Assembly (NCBI GenBank): GCA_003118195.1
Contig: BEXV01000052.1
Span: 86,581-150,580, forward strand
From: Hemicentrotus pulcherrimus
Lineage: Eukaryota; Echinodermata; Echinoidea; Camarodonta; Strongylocentrotidae
Direction of reading: 5' to 3'
DNA: 64,000 bases
Part shown: piece by piece, positions 21,676-36,000 of the stretch
How the letters are laid out: each line of letters starts with the position of its first letter
Numbering within the stretch: position 1 is the first letter of the stretch
The notes under the pieces: model-generated
The model's input: only the letters and a program-made list of their open reading frames with translations
Told to the model about the DNA's origin: nothing
Databases searched by the model: none
Position numbers and translations under genes: made by a program

Positions 21676-22899
21676 TAATTTTTGTCCCATGTCCTAAAAT
21701 ACAAACAGAATATATGTAAAATTTAAGATGTTTTTTAAAGGCATGAAGGTGATCCATTGACTTTGAAAAAGGGTAATTTTAGAATGATTTAAAGCATTCT
21801 TGAAAGCATACATCCGTCATGACTATTATTTTTAAGTATCAGATTAATGTGATTTCATGGCAATTGTGTAAAAGGCATCATACAATAACTATTCTGTATT
21901 ACGTGAACTAATCACTATATAAATCCAGATTTATTATTATAATTTCCATTACATGTATTATTATTAACATCATTATTTATTCATTATTATCATTATCATT
22001 ATTAATATGATTATTATCAAGCAATTAAAAGTGAATCAGCACACCTTAACATATTTTAGAAGGCTATGCAACAACTCATATTCGATTACATCAAAAAATG
22101 CCTTATTTTGTAATTTCAATGGTCCTTTTTCAAATTTCATTTATAACTGTTACTAAGGGAATAGGAATAATATAGGCTTCTTTACAGAAATCCTGCCAAA
22201 AATTGTACGTGACCTATTACTATAGAAAGAATAAAATAGAATTGAAAAAGCAGTATAGGGGAACAAAGGGCATTTCCCTAGCAAAAAAACTGATAGAGGT
22301 GTCGGACAAACTGCCTATAAGTTTGACTTCTGGAAAGCAAAATCTGGCAGAAAGCATTAAAGAATTCTCAAATAGTTGCAACCCCGGTCTCGACAGTCCT
22401 GTAAATTTGAATATATTTAGTATTTGTTAAAGAAGAAGAAGAAAAAGGTCCGTAACACAATCGTAATGCACCTCTTATCCCAAAACATCTTAACTTCAAA
22501 CACACACAAAAAAACCAACAAAAACAAATGGAAAGGAAAACAAATACAGAAGGAAAGAGAGGGAGAGTTAGAGAGGAAGAGAGAGAGAAAAAGAAGCAGA
22601 AGAAGAGAGAGAGGGAAGCATGGAGCAAATAAAGAAGAAAAAGGATAGAGAGAGAGAGAGGAAGGGAGAGGGAAGCATTGAGCACATTACGAAATAAACA
22701 CTTTCATTTCATGAACGGGTTTGACCTTTTATCACTGTCGGACACTCTTCCCTTTTGTTAATTTCTGTCCAGCCAATCACAGAAAAGCAACTTGTTACAT
22801 TGATTGAGTTGTAAAATTGACAAAAAGATTATGAAAAGGCAAGTTTATTCAATTAACGCATAGGCCTAACTTTTGTGTTCGGCTATCTGTCCCCAATGG
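21676..22899. other. Intergenic DNA upstream of Xlox, no gene seen
   Basis: It is AT-rich, with an ATT/ATC-rich stretch (21,930-22,020) and GA-rich microsatellite DNA (22,550-22,672). No coding or RNA gene signal was found. Confidence 0.7.
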
Positions 22900-23390
22900 A
22901 CTGAATAAACCTCGCACGAGCGCCCAATGGAGATTAACTTAGAAGAGAGGACTATTAACGTTTAACCATTCCTGACTTATTAAGATCTTGTATCGCCCGC
23001 AGCTAGCTAGCGAGCCAAAGAGATTCGTCGAGGAGTTGTGATATCAATGAGCTTGCGCCGTCTGTCCAAACTTCGAAATATTAACCCATATAGGAAGGAG
23101 GCGTTGTGCGCAGACGGCACAGTCAGAATCACGTGTTGTCTTTTGGTTTGTTGATTTTATATATTTTTTTATTGCGAGGGTTCAAGGGTGAACAAAATCC
23201 TCCGGAAAACTTTACTTCATCATTACCAGATAGTTAATCGAGGCGTAAGCCGTGTAATTGATGACATTATATGCGATAATTGCAATCCAACGACCAGCTT
23301 TATAGAATTTACCCGTGACGGAGAGGTGGAAGCTAAGGGCTCGTTTTGGGGCACCATACTGCATCTAGGTGCACCGGATCAGCGTTAGAC
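22900..23390 (+). promoter_or_regulatory. Probable Xlox promoter and 5' UTR
   Basis: GC content rises here. Visible motifs are a CCAAT box (22,924), an inverted pair GCCGTCTG (23,057-23,064) and CAGACGGC (23,111-23,118), a near-CArG CCCATATAGG (23,085), an E-box CACGTG (23,130) and TATATA (23,158-23,163), which would put transcription start near 23,190. Two short ATG frames (23,261-23,305 and 23,271-23,279) would be upstream ORFs if that start is right. No transcript evidence; motif calls are by eye. Confidence 0.5.
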
Positions 23391-24009
23391 ATGGAAGGGA
23401 ACAATCCCGCGTACTATCACTACATCCCTAAGGGACAATTCTCGATACCTATCACCACGGGTGAAGTTAGCAACTTTCCCTCCAGCTATAGCCCCCAGCC
23501 CCCCTCTTGTCTGTATGAGAGCAAACCAACTATCCATAACGAGGACGCCGCAGGGTATGGTCAAGCTACCGGTCTACAGGTACCTGATGGGCGGGGAGAT
23601 GACGGGCTAGCTATCCAACAACAATACGTCCAACTCCACGGCGCCACAATGCCAATGCATTCTCCGACGAACCCTCAGGACTTATCTAGGCCGCTGGCTC
23701 TGGCCCAGCAAGCTTGTACCCAGTCACAACAGTGCGACGGACTCCCTATAAATTCTCTTGGGTCCCAGCAGCCGAATAATTATCCTCGAATGCACGGTCT
23801 TTCGATGGCGGCTCACCACCCCGCAATGAACGGTGGCCAGGGGCAATGCCACGGCCAGCTAGGACACCAACCACTTTACACCATGGCGTCTGAATATCCA
23901 ATGTCCTCAGCTAAGATGTCCAAGAATGTTAATGTTGGCCAGAATCTTCAATTTCCATGGATGAAAACAACTAAATCTCATGCTCACATGTGGAAGGCAA
24001 ACTGGCCAG
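23391..24009 (+). CDS. Xlox: Xlox exon 1 (residues 1-206 plus 1 base), hexapeptide
   Basis: It begins [17 protein letters not shown]. The middle is rich in Gln, Pro, His and Met, as in Pdx proteins, and may be the activation region. FPWMK is at 23,952-23,966, followed by [15 protein letters not shown], like FPWMK-STKAH in vertebrate Pdx1. The donor is CCAG|GTAAGA; the first base of a Gly codon stays in this exon. Confidence 0.97.
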
Positions 24010-27000
24010 GTAAGATTTTATTATCTTTTGCGAAACTTATAACATTTTTTTTCTCAAAAAACAAATGTCAACAATAGATATAATCACATAAACTTATATT
24101 TTAGATTACACGAGTCTTTAATAAGTACAAATTAAAGATTTTTACTTTTTTTAATGAGTTTTCTTTCCTCAAATATATTTTACGATTTTGAGTTTTATTT
24201 CTTTTAATTAACCCATACTCGTGGTTTTTAAATGTTACGGAGTCGACGCTTTTATTTGACAAAAGTATTAAATAGATACGCACTTTTCCCTCTTTAAAAT
24301 CCACGTCATTCATAGTTTCCTGTAAAATATTACACATCTGCTTATTCTATAACATCAAAATAGTTTACTTCCTGAAGTTATTCAAAATGCCATTGAACGA
24401 ATAATCTATGCAAAATTAATTGAAATCAACTCTAACTACACGTATAACGGTTTTTTTTTTACATCAAATGCTTCACATTAAAAATCTTAATCATAATTTC
24501 ATCAGCTTATGTCTTTCTTCAAACACTATCAGGACTATATTGCGAAGCCATATAAGGCTCGCTAATCATATGAATATGATATGTTTTATATAAGTATATT
24601 TATATGTCAAATGTGCAATATGAAATGCAAATCTCAAAGAGAATCTAAATCCAAGTGCATGAGGAAATATTGACTACAAATATTAAAGATCTTTGTTATG
24701 ATATTCTTGCCTTAGTTCCCATCAAATCGAAAGAAATATTGATTAAATTATTTTAAATAAAACATCCTTGTGTATAATTTTACGGAGATTAATATGTGAA
24801 TTCGTGACATTTTTTGAGTTACTCGAAATTGATACATATTTCCAGAATGATCGCTAAATCATCTCATTCATAGAACTTTTTTTAAAAAATTCATTGAAAG
24901 AATTTCGTACCCAATAATCAGATGAATTAAGTTTCTTTTGAGGAAAAAAATGAAGATGAAATATTGCTAATGTCTACGAAAAGAACCACATGTACATTAA
25001 CAATTAAAAGAAAATACTGTTCTTAACATTATTTTATCAATTCCATTAAAACCATTGTATCCCGTATATCAATGTCTGTCATATCTTTTAGCTGAATTAA
25101 GAAATTACATGTTGATTTATTTAGTATAGTGTATGGAAATATTTTCCAATGATTTCTTCTCTGGGAATTATAAAGACACGTAAAAGATATCAATATATCT
25201 AAGATTACCGGATCAAAGGATTTTACTATTTAGTAAAAAGGTAAACCAAAAGATTATGCAGGTTATGTGTTGTGTTTTTAATGTTAAATATGAGAGCCAC
25301 TGGATACAAACTTGTGCAAAATGTTAAATATATGTTTGTACGTTGGGACAGAGTGATTATAATTTTTTTATAATAATCTATGGGAAAATAGTATTGTTCT
25401 TTCTTAAAAATAGTCGTCCCAAGTAATGATTGTTTAGAATCTTACCGAATAGGAATAAAATATGCCGAAGTACACGCTCTGACATACAGACCCAAGACGA
25501 CTTTAGATGGTCACGGTTTAATGAATCTGCTATGACACAGAAGGACCTGGTAAATAATTGCGAGTGGGTGGAACCGGAGAATTTATTTATTCTAAACACA
25601 TTTTTTTTGTTTCAATGTCTTATTTTGAGTGGACTTTCATTTGCATATCGGTGGTTTTGAAAAGGACACCAACAAAATAATAAATATTCCCTTTAATTGT
25701 AGCTTAGTGATTTTCCCTCAGCATTTTCTAACAGAAAAGATTGAAGATTTTTAGTCATGTCAGAAGGATGAGATAATTTACAGCCCCTGAAATTAAATCT
25801 TTAAAAAAAAAAAGTATATAGCCTGTAAATGCTGTAAACTTAGCTTTTAAGAGCATGCATCGGCACATGCATGGTACTCTGACGGTAGCAAAAATAGTAA
25901 TATTCCAAACAGAAACGTAGGAGGAATAAATGATTAACCCAAATACAATCAATGGACTTATTAGTTTAGCTCGGGAATACGAGGGCATGTGAACTCATTA
26001 TGAATTATCTAGCGCGGATTGAGATGGTAATTAAAACTGAGATTTGCCGCTGTTTGACCGGCATCTATACCGCTGTATATCTTAATACCTAGTCCCCCAG
26101 TTTTTATCTCCGTCTTCCTTCCATCGGGTATCGTATACATTTCGATACCAGCTTCTAAAGGCATATGGAATAGTGTAGAAAAGAAAGCCAACAATGAAAC
26201 AGGATGGTGATACTACTTGAAAATATTGGTTTAGAAACATTATTAGGTCTGGTATTACTCATGACTCATATAAGAACCTTTCCCTAAATTCGTTGTCAAA
26301 TAGTGTGAAGATATAAAGGTGAAGCACACCAAAAAAGTCTTAGATTTCTATTAATTGATGTCAACAAATCATTAGATTTCATATTTTGTTAACAAAATGT
26401 TGCTCATTGAAAACCAAAAATTACACTTTGTATCATTATTGTAAAACATAATATTATTCATATTCTCAAGCGGGTAAAAAGTGAAAGACTGTAAATGACC
26501 ACATCAGTCATTTTTTAAAATAATTGATAAATCTGCAGCCTAAAATATCATTTAACAACAGAATATACATAAATTATATTTTAAAAAATCTAAACGATTA
26601 TATTCCGTTTATGTATAGTGGGATTTCTTTTCTAGGGGAAATTTCAGGAACGTTTGGAGAAGATCTGGTAAAATGAGAAGACAGTAAATGAAGTCAAAAA
26701 TGAATCTTCAGCCTAGATATTCAGTCGAAGAATATATAGGTCTTCTGCACAATGATCTGCTAAATGAAGCGTACCATACATTACTGGTTATGAGCACAGC
26801 TGTATGATACATCAAAATTGTCGCCTTTTTACATGATGTCTCAGAGCTATATATACAAAAACACTATTCTAAGAAACTATTCAAGTACCAATGTAATTCT
26901 GTTGATTTTTGTGCCTGAGTTGGGGTGTCGGGACGGCTGTGCGAGGGCCGTCGGCTTTTGCACCTGCAGCGCCCGGGCGATTCGCGTGCTTTATTGGTAG

Positions 27001-30000
27001 CTCAGCGCACGTCACCACCGCGTCCATGAGGCTTTCGAACACCCCCTCGCTGGCGGCCAACCCGCCCTCTTGAAAAGGCGCCGTTTTGGCGTTTTACGTG
27101 TATTGTCTTCTCCGGTGTACCATTATGATTAAATTACGATCTCTAAAAAATGAGATACAGGGTGTGAAGGGATTCAGGGGGCTACCGATTGTCGCTCTCT
27201 TGTCCAATAATGTGAATTGAGAACACAACCTATACTTAATGATATCCCGCTGGAAAGAGCAATATTGTCACGTTTGCCAATATCAATTTACATATGTATT
27301 CAGACTTATATCTTTAATTTAGAAAATGATACAGAAATGTGTTTCGTGTTGTATTGTTTTATTTTTCTTTGCTAGCGTCGAAGCCTATATTTGTTTTTAG
27401 TGCAAGTGCTACTAGTATCCACAACACGTTCTCGTGTAATACAAATCTGTTATGGTAGACATATCCCTAAGAATAGCTGTATTAGACGTTTCAATTGAAA
27501 ACATATCCATCTTAATTGTATGCAAAGTTTAAATGTTTATTTTAAAGGCTATTAGAATAGGCCTTTGATTTGTTTTAGAAGGGTATTGTATTAACCTGTT
27601 TGTAATATTTTCGATGACTTTGAAATGTTTACATGTAAGCTAATGGATGACCTGGAAGTACATGGGAGACCCACATAGGTAACCTTCGACCCCATGTGCG
27701 CACGCACATCAATGAGCACAAGCCACTTCAAATTGATAAATGATATCACATTTGATCCTCATTATACCAGGCTCTCACACAGTCGAATGGAGTACATGAT
27801 TACATTTAATCATTCCCTGTTCAAATGTGCATGCGGAGCTGCAAGGGAAAAAACATCCATTAAATACTATACCAAAACAGTCAATACTACAACCAGCTTA
27901 AGTGATGTGACTTCAGACAGGTGTCACATTGATCTGATGTTTTTTTCTTCGGCATTATCTTAAACAATTATAAGTTTACTTTGGGTATAGTGAGAACAGA
28001 ATAATGATTCAATTTCAACATGCAAGCTTTTATATTATTATATTTAACGCCAAAAGAGTTTTATTATAAATTAACTGATAATTTTTTTTTAATGATTACA
28101 TTGAAGTTTTTACGAAGAGCTTGTCGTAAACTGTTTTGATAACGCAGCACTCCTGAAACAGATGGTCTAACAGATAAATAATAGTTATTGATAATTGAAA
28201 TTAAGTACAATATTAATAGGAGTGCATGAACAAGTTGGAAGGGAAGTAATCAAAATAATCATTAGTATTAGGGTTTACATATTATATAGCAATCTACTAC
28301 AGAAAATATTTAAACATCAAAATGATAACATTTGAAATACAGTGCTTGTTCTGGATATCACGATAATACTTATAACAATAACAATGGTGATATTAATATT
28401 GATAATGATAATACTAATAAAAGGAAAAAAGAAGAAGAAGGAGTAGAAGAAGAAGCAACATCATCATTCTTCTGCAGCCGATTTCATGACAGTAGGCCTT
28501 TTTGATGCGCTTTACCTGTTTGCAAGGCCATACTAAATATGTTATGTTATCATCGGAATCGTTATGTCGTGGCCATTTGATTAGAGCATTGCGCTATTGC
28601 ATGATAAGAGAGAGCTACCAATCACTTCAACTCTAAGAAAAATTATTCCTTCCAATAATGGGAAGAGATTTTCTTATTCACTGGGTGGCATGGCTTCATC
28701 AATTCCCTGCATAGTATAGTATATTTTGCATTGTCAGTCCATTTATGAGACCAATCTTTTTGTTCCTGCTGCCATCAATTGTAATCAAGATATTTTAGTT
28801 ATAATTCGTCACCATCATCATTGATTCCAATATCGTTTTCTATTAATATTGACATATTATTAACAAATATCCCCCTCTCTTTCNTTATTCCATAATTAAG
28901 GTAATTACTATCATCATAGTAATGATAGAAACATATATCAAGATAGTCACCACCATACAATATCAATTCACAGACATAATACACTATTATCCTTCCTACT
29001 TCTCTCTTAATTATCATTTCCCCATTCTATTTATCATTTTATTTAATCAATGTTCTAAATGGGATTCTTTAAATAAAATATGTATAGCGAAATAAGCGAA
29101 CGAATATCATAAGATGTGCGGAAATGTGTACAAGTCTTAAATTATTAAAACTTGTGTTATAACTTTGGGATTTAATTAACATAACTGTTTACACCTTTTG
29201 ATTCATTACATCCCTCTTTAAAGATACATTACTTTCGCTTTTGTTAGTTCTTAAGATGTTTGCTTAACGAAGCATATCGATCATCTTTAGTCATAATGAT
29301 CAATCACATTTCAATTATCTTATTATTTTGAATTACGCCAATATGTTTATTTATGCACTCTTTGTAATAGCACAATTATTGTGTTTTGTGATTTTAAAGT
29401 GGCAAAGAATTTAATTTATCTCGAAAATTGTGGAGAAAGTGAATTTTTTTTTTTTTTTTATCGTCCGTTTGAGTTTGCCTACCACAAGTTCAGGATTAAG
29501 ATTTTTTTTTTCTTCATGGATTTGCTGTCCGTATTAAAAAACAGAAGAAAGAAAAAATAGGGGGAAATCATTAATATTTTCGTTAAGTGGTGAAGTTTCT
29601 AACGCAATTTTTCACATCGTATATCGATCATACGAGAGTGACTGATAATGCTTTGATATGAGATATCTTTCTAACAGCGAGTGACTCAATATGAATTGCA
29701 GATGTAAAAGTTAATTAAGAAAATAAAAAAATTGTAGAAATAAACTGGAGCATTTGATACTGATTTGTAAATTACTTACGAATCATTTTACACAATATTT
29801 AATTTTCCATTTAAATGATGTGATAGATGCATTTCTCAGTTAGATACAAACTAGTGGTTGTATCATAAATTATATTTCTTTTTCATTAATATTTTTTTTG
29901 ACTGCAACTCAAAATATGAATTCAACAGAAAGGAAAACCGACCTGTTAAAAAATATGTCGGTAATTAGAAAAGGGAAAAGGTACAACTTACGTGGCTTTA

Positions 30001-33000
30001 AACTCCACATTTGAGTTCTGCATTCGTTTATTACTAATCGTTATGAATGGTTGAGGAAAGACCAAACAAAGAAAGTCACAGTCTAAACACAATATAAACA
30101 CGCGTCGGTGTGACGAAGCTGTTGAATTAAAGACACGGACTGAATCACTCAACTTTCCCATCCGAATCCTAAATGTATTTTTATTTTGATAATCCAATTT
30201 TGATGTTTAGCCATCAGTGTCAAAGATAGTAATCAAACCTGTGAACCACTAATTTTTACCCAAATAGATGACCCACACTTAGTGGTGGTTCAACTAAAAA
30301 TTCTTTATATGAGCAAGACTTGCTTGAAATATTTTAAATATGAAATGACATCTAAAATCAATTGATAATGTTCTTTGTTTCTCGCTTTTGATTTCAATTT
30401 CATGACCATTTAAAAGAACGGGCCTTCATTTTATAAAATTAGATAGATATAGAGTTATATAAACTGACCGCACATCTAAAATTGAAGATGTACCAATATT
30501 CTGTGAGTTGTCGAATGAAAGAGCAATTGGTGAAGTGTCCACCATTTTGCCCGTCGTTCATCTGATTGCCGCCCCTGACATCAAAGTCATGTTATTTAAT
30601 AGTTTAACACTTTTTGGAAGATGGAAAGAAGAAGTGAATGTGCCAGATAATCAAAATAAAAGGAGAGGTAGAACATAATTATATGTGAGGAGAGCAAGAG
30701 ATGAAGAAAAAAGTAACTTTTATCGTAATATCTGGACATTTTCAAAGAAGAAATGATGTAAGCATTCTCTTGATTTAGTTCTACTAAAATATATGTTTTA
30801 AGATACCTCGAAGAATTCCGCTATTACCAGGAGATCCTATTTTGCTGAATTTAATCATAAAATCATATATTTAGGGAAGACCAAAATCCAACAATCAAGC
30901 TACGTAGCTGCAGATGATTATCCGGTACTAGAAATAACATTTTCCTCTCATCTTTTGCGCCTTGATCACTTCGCCTCTCTCGTCGTGATAAATTGTTTCT
31001 TTTAAAATCACTCGTGGTGCTTTCCCCCTGAATTTTAAGAGGTATGTTGTCGTGAATGATCATTAAGATTATGCAAAATACTTAACGACATCGTAAGTCA
31101 TTTCAGCAATGGTGGCCGACCGTGAAAATTGAAAATGTAACATGAAATGTTTGCATGAAAATGGAAAGGCATGTCAAACAAAATAAGGGCTGCATGGGTA
31201 TCCTAATCTGTAAATACATATGATTTGCCCCTTGTTTTCTTTCCTGCTTCTCCTTCTTCCTTTTCTTTTTTTCCTTTTCTTTTTGTTTTATTATTCGTCT
31301 ACTTCTTCCTCCTCCTCCTCCCCTTCTTCCACTTCTTTCGTTTTCAATGTACAGTAATGCATTCTGGAGGTGGTATGGGGAATAAAATAGCGACGAAGCA
31401 CTGCTTACCTTTGGCTTACCAACAATCGTTGCACAACGAGTGGGCTTTAAACTAATATTCTGTTAAGGCAGAATGTCCCTTTTTTTCTCCTGTAAACAAT
31501 ATCCAATAAATTATTATATCATCAACTTGGCACAATATTGAAATTTAGGACCAAATTCTTAAGCATAATGAATCTTCTGTGCTCATCTCATTTCTTTAAA
31601 ATGAGACCGTAAAAAGACAAAGCAAGCTGGCTCAGCATTTATAACAAGTTTCCATATTCTCCTCATGCATTTATGGTCATAATTTTATAAAGCTAGCCTT
31701 GATCTAAATCCTAGCAAAGGTGTTGAGCTGTAATTATGTGATGTATTATAAGTGCTCCTCGTCAAATCTACGCTAACACTTGCTATAATTATGGCATTAT
31801 CTTTGGAAAAAACCTAAAATCGTCATGGGCAGTTTCATGGTATGGTGGCGTAGAACTGAATAAAAAGTTTCAGTGGGTTTTTTTTTTAAAGCTCCGTCGT
31901 GATGCTTGGCTAGCTGTCGTGATTATTGTTTCTTCTAGAGGTGAGGATTCAAAAAATAGAATGAACCAAATATTCCAGAATTGTCACGTAGAAGACCCCA
32001 ATTTCTTCATGATACACATTTTATGCCCTCAAACCCTGTCGGTATCTTAACGGCTGCCCGAGCAAACCCGGCGATAGGCGCTCGAGGCCAGCTCATAAAG
32101 CACGGATGTGCGAAAAAAAATACCAACAGCTAAATGTCTCTACTCTACACAAATTGCATAGAATTTGTGAAAATACTCCACCATTTTCATGAAGATCTTT
32201 CAAAGCTCTTCAATATCAAAATGATATTAATCATCTAAATTCAAACTTTGGCCCTTTCCTGCCTTTTAGGTATTGGAACTTATTCGGCGAGGCATGCCAA
32301 AAGGCCTTAAAAATCACAGCCTCCTGACTTTCTCCGTAGTTGGTGCATATTTAAGAGACTCATATCTTTTTTTTTTAAATAAAAAAAAGGGAAATAAATC
32401 AAACATAATCTTAGTATGATTTAAATGGATTGTTAACAAGTTTTGATTCGGCTCAACTCTACTTTCATAAGCAGGTTTGAACGTTTTCAGTGATGGTAAT
32501 AGACTTGTATAAAGAATGAATGTTTTGGTTTTTCGAGATCATGTAACGTTACCGGCGCTTTATGTAGGTTCAATTATTATAACTTAAACTTAATCACAAT
32601 GTTTTGAAATTGATTGATATAATTCTTTCTATGCGGTTACAGATTTAGAATTTGGGGGTCCTGTAAAATAATTAAAAAGTTGTAATCATATCTACATCAA
32701 ATTAATCGTATCTCTCCATCAATTAATAGTAACTTTCCACTAGATAGTAATAATAACAGTATCAATAATTGTTTTTTTTTTTATTTATTTCATAGTTCAG
32801 GTAGAAACAATGCATTTCAAATACGATTGATTGCAGCAATTTTGGAGATACAATAGATTTTTACAATTTATTGTAAGATTTGTTGTGTTACAGGGCCATG
32901 ATATGCCTCTTTTTTCCCACTAACTTCGCAGAAAGGCAATTATTTCGATACTAGGTTACATGGGCCTTCCATTTGTAAAGACTTTGAGAATCCTCGAATA

Positions 33001-36000
33001 TTAGTTTCATGATAAACTTATCATAAGAAACCACATTTTCATTTAGTTCCTGATCATGTTGATGATAAAAGTGAACGAAATATTGGACGGGGAAGTCGGA
33101 AAATATACCTCTTTTTTTTTTTTTAATCGTTAATGATAATAATTTCGAACTAAAGATTCAATATTGTTGTGATCGACAAGAGAGTCAACTACTTAGTATG
33201 AGATCATACAAGTTATCTCTGGATGAGATGCATTTTACGTCATGATCGTCGAATGCAATAGATCTTTTTTTTTTTTTAATCGTTAATGATAATAATTTCG
33301 AACTAAAGATTCAATATTGTTGTGATCGACAAGAGAATCAACTACTTAGTATGAGATCATACAAGTTATCTCTGGATGAGATGCATTTTACGTCATGATC
33401 GTCGAATGCAATAGATCTTTTTTTTTCCCCCAGTGCGTATAAATCGACAGTCCGACATATTATAATCTGGCGACAATTTCTCTGGGATTTATTTTAAAGG
33501 TATAAGATTAGGGTAGGGCTTCGTTTTTTTTAAAGGTTAGGGTTGTAGGATTAGGGATAGAGTAGGGTACCGGTGTAATTTAGAAATTTGACTAGTACAA
33601 GAAAATGAGCGCTGAGCAACCGACACAAAGGGCTGTGCCGTACAATCGTTTAAATCACCACTGCATGAAATAAGTCCATTTTTTTAAGGTGATGTATTTT
33701 CGTGGCGTAGCCCGGTAGCTCGCGGTTTCGGTCAAGTGTGTGTTCTGTGGGTGTATATTGTGTCATCAGTGCGGTTCGTTTTTCTCCTTGACCGTGACGG
33801 TGTGACTATATGGGGGCCCATCTCTCCCCGATGGGCATGCTCGCACCTGTATGCTTGGGGAAACATTGACAAAAACAAATTGAAGCCTTTCACATAGCTC
33901 GTGTGCCGTTGAAGAACAATTACTACCTTGACACGGAGCCGCTCTTGATGTATTTTGTTGATGTTATTGTGATTTTTGCTAAGGGATCTTCCCTGAATAT
34001 CTACGCGTTTCGGAAATTTGTGAGAAATGTGAAAGAAACACCTTTTAACACGGCAGTTACGAACTTGGGCAAGAGGTTATTTACAAAAGTAGATGTCAGA
34101 TGCTGGGTATTGGCGAGAAATGACAGAATTGAGGAGCATTAAATAAACTTAGTGGTGCAAAACAATTGATAGTTTGATTGGGATACATCACGCAATCCTT
34201 TTATATTTAGAAAGAGATAGTAGTCAATCAAAATTGTGAGAAAATCATAATAGGTCTGCATTCTGGCGGAAGTGAATTCTTGGTACCTACGTGAAAGTTA
34301 GGCCAACTCTTCAGTTATGAAAGTAGATTTATCTTTTACCTTATGTATGTATTCAAAATAATATTGGCAACATTTTATTTTTTAAAGTATGAATGTAAAT
34401 TGGGATGATATATAGAAAATACCAACTTAACACAGTGCCATCTACCTTTAATATATTAAAGTTAAGCCTTAACATTAAATGATATATTTTAACGAACTAG
34501 GATATGACTTTAAAGAAAATTATGTGTGATATTGTTCTTCTTCGAATCAAGTGTATGTTGTCTTCGTTAATTTTCTAGGTAAATATAACGGTGTCAGCAC
34601 GTTACTTCTTAGACGGAAACACTCGCACGTTCTAATTATTTTTCTATTTTGTAATGTGTATATTTTTCCTTTTTAAAGAGAGAGAGAGAGAGAAAGAGAA
34701 AGGGAGAACATCCTTTCACACTAAGTATGTGCTGTCCCAGGTTGATTCGTCTTCAAAGAAGAAAGCTTTAGAAACGAGACATTTTCAAGGACATGGAAAA
34801 TAAATTGCACCCTTCTCAAGAAAGGCTTGGATGGTGAGAAAGAGTTAGAGCATTTGACATATGAGAGAGAAAAAAAGAAGGAGGATGTGACGTTTTGCGA
34901 TGTGCTTCACACATTGAGCAAGTTCCAATGTGTTCGCTCTCGTAATCATTTGTTTTTCATTAACCGGTAATCAGTTGAGTTTTTTTTATACTGGAGTGTT
35001 TATTTGAACATTTTCGATGTCCGTTTGATCTTCAGACCCTAAAATGAGGGAAATTACTATTAACAGACTAGGAAAAAAATGAACACCGTTTTTACGTGGT
35101 CTTCTACATAAAGAGATAATTTTAAATGACTTTTAACGGTGTGTTCCAAGAAAGAATATCTATATTACGTTACTTCTTACTTTTCAAAATACTTAACTCA
35201 TAATTTCAACTGCATAATAAGAAGACTTACAAAATTTTGAGCTCCATTTTTAAACATTGAAGTATAATAATTTTTCTATTTTTAGGGTTGTTTTTCCTCA
35301 TAGATATATAGTTATAAAAATAAACTAAAAATAAAAGACCTTTTGAGACAATTTTCTGTTTTTATCAACAATCCATTGGACTTTACATTGTATAAGATTT
35401 ACAATCTACATTTAATTGTTTACATCTGCACAAATTTACTGAAAGTTAATTTCTCTTTTTAATGTTTATGTAAATACATCGTCGGTTTGTAATTCAACGG
35501 TAATATTGCTTCCTATAATCCCCTTCGTTCTTCCACATAAAGCTTTATCAGTTGATACCCCCCTGGCTTATAGATGAAACAAATAGTCACCGGAGTTAAT
35601 TAAAAACAATTATCACAGCGAAGGCGGTTAATCGTCTCAAGACATAATAAGTCTTTGTTGTTTCCTGCCTCCTCTTAATACAAAATCTTCTCATTTTACG
35701 TCTCACTTCAAATCAATCGGTGCCATTTTGATTAAAGTCGTTACAACGACGGCCTAAATTTGTTTCTTTCAATTATAGAATTACGTCGAAGCACGATTTG
35801 AGGGAAGGTGTTTCATTAGATGAGGATTGGATATAGAGGAGACCAATGGAAAGCTGGAATGATATAGGGGAGCTTGATATAACTGTTGCATATACTTATT
35901 GGAGTATCGAGTGCAATCTTGTTAAGTTATGTAAATTGTAACTGACGCCCCTTGTCTGCATTTAATGATTCCCCTCTTCTATAGAAACGCGTTGTTCTGT

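Noticed and set aside
23188..23388. 66-codon frame ending 2 bases before the Xlox start codon
   Set aside because: It begins with GTG and has no ATG; it is not a likely upstream ORF.
23346..23390. Fifteen-residue in-frame extension of Xlox
   Set aside because: Its first codon is TTG; the first ATG is at 23,391 and MEGNNP looks like a natural start.
26990..27045. A-box/B-box-like pair (TAGCTCAG and CTTTCGAACACC)
   Set aside because: Acceptor and anticodon stems do not pair; weak match in GC-rich sequence.
27040..27065. CTCF-like CCAGCGAGGGGG on the minus strand
   Set aside because: At least three core positions differ from the consensus.
28565..28640. tRNA-like phrase TTTGATTAGAGCATTGCGC
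   Set aside because: It lacks a proper B box and cannot be folded into a cloverleaf by eye; at best a decayed tRNA-derived SINE.
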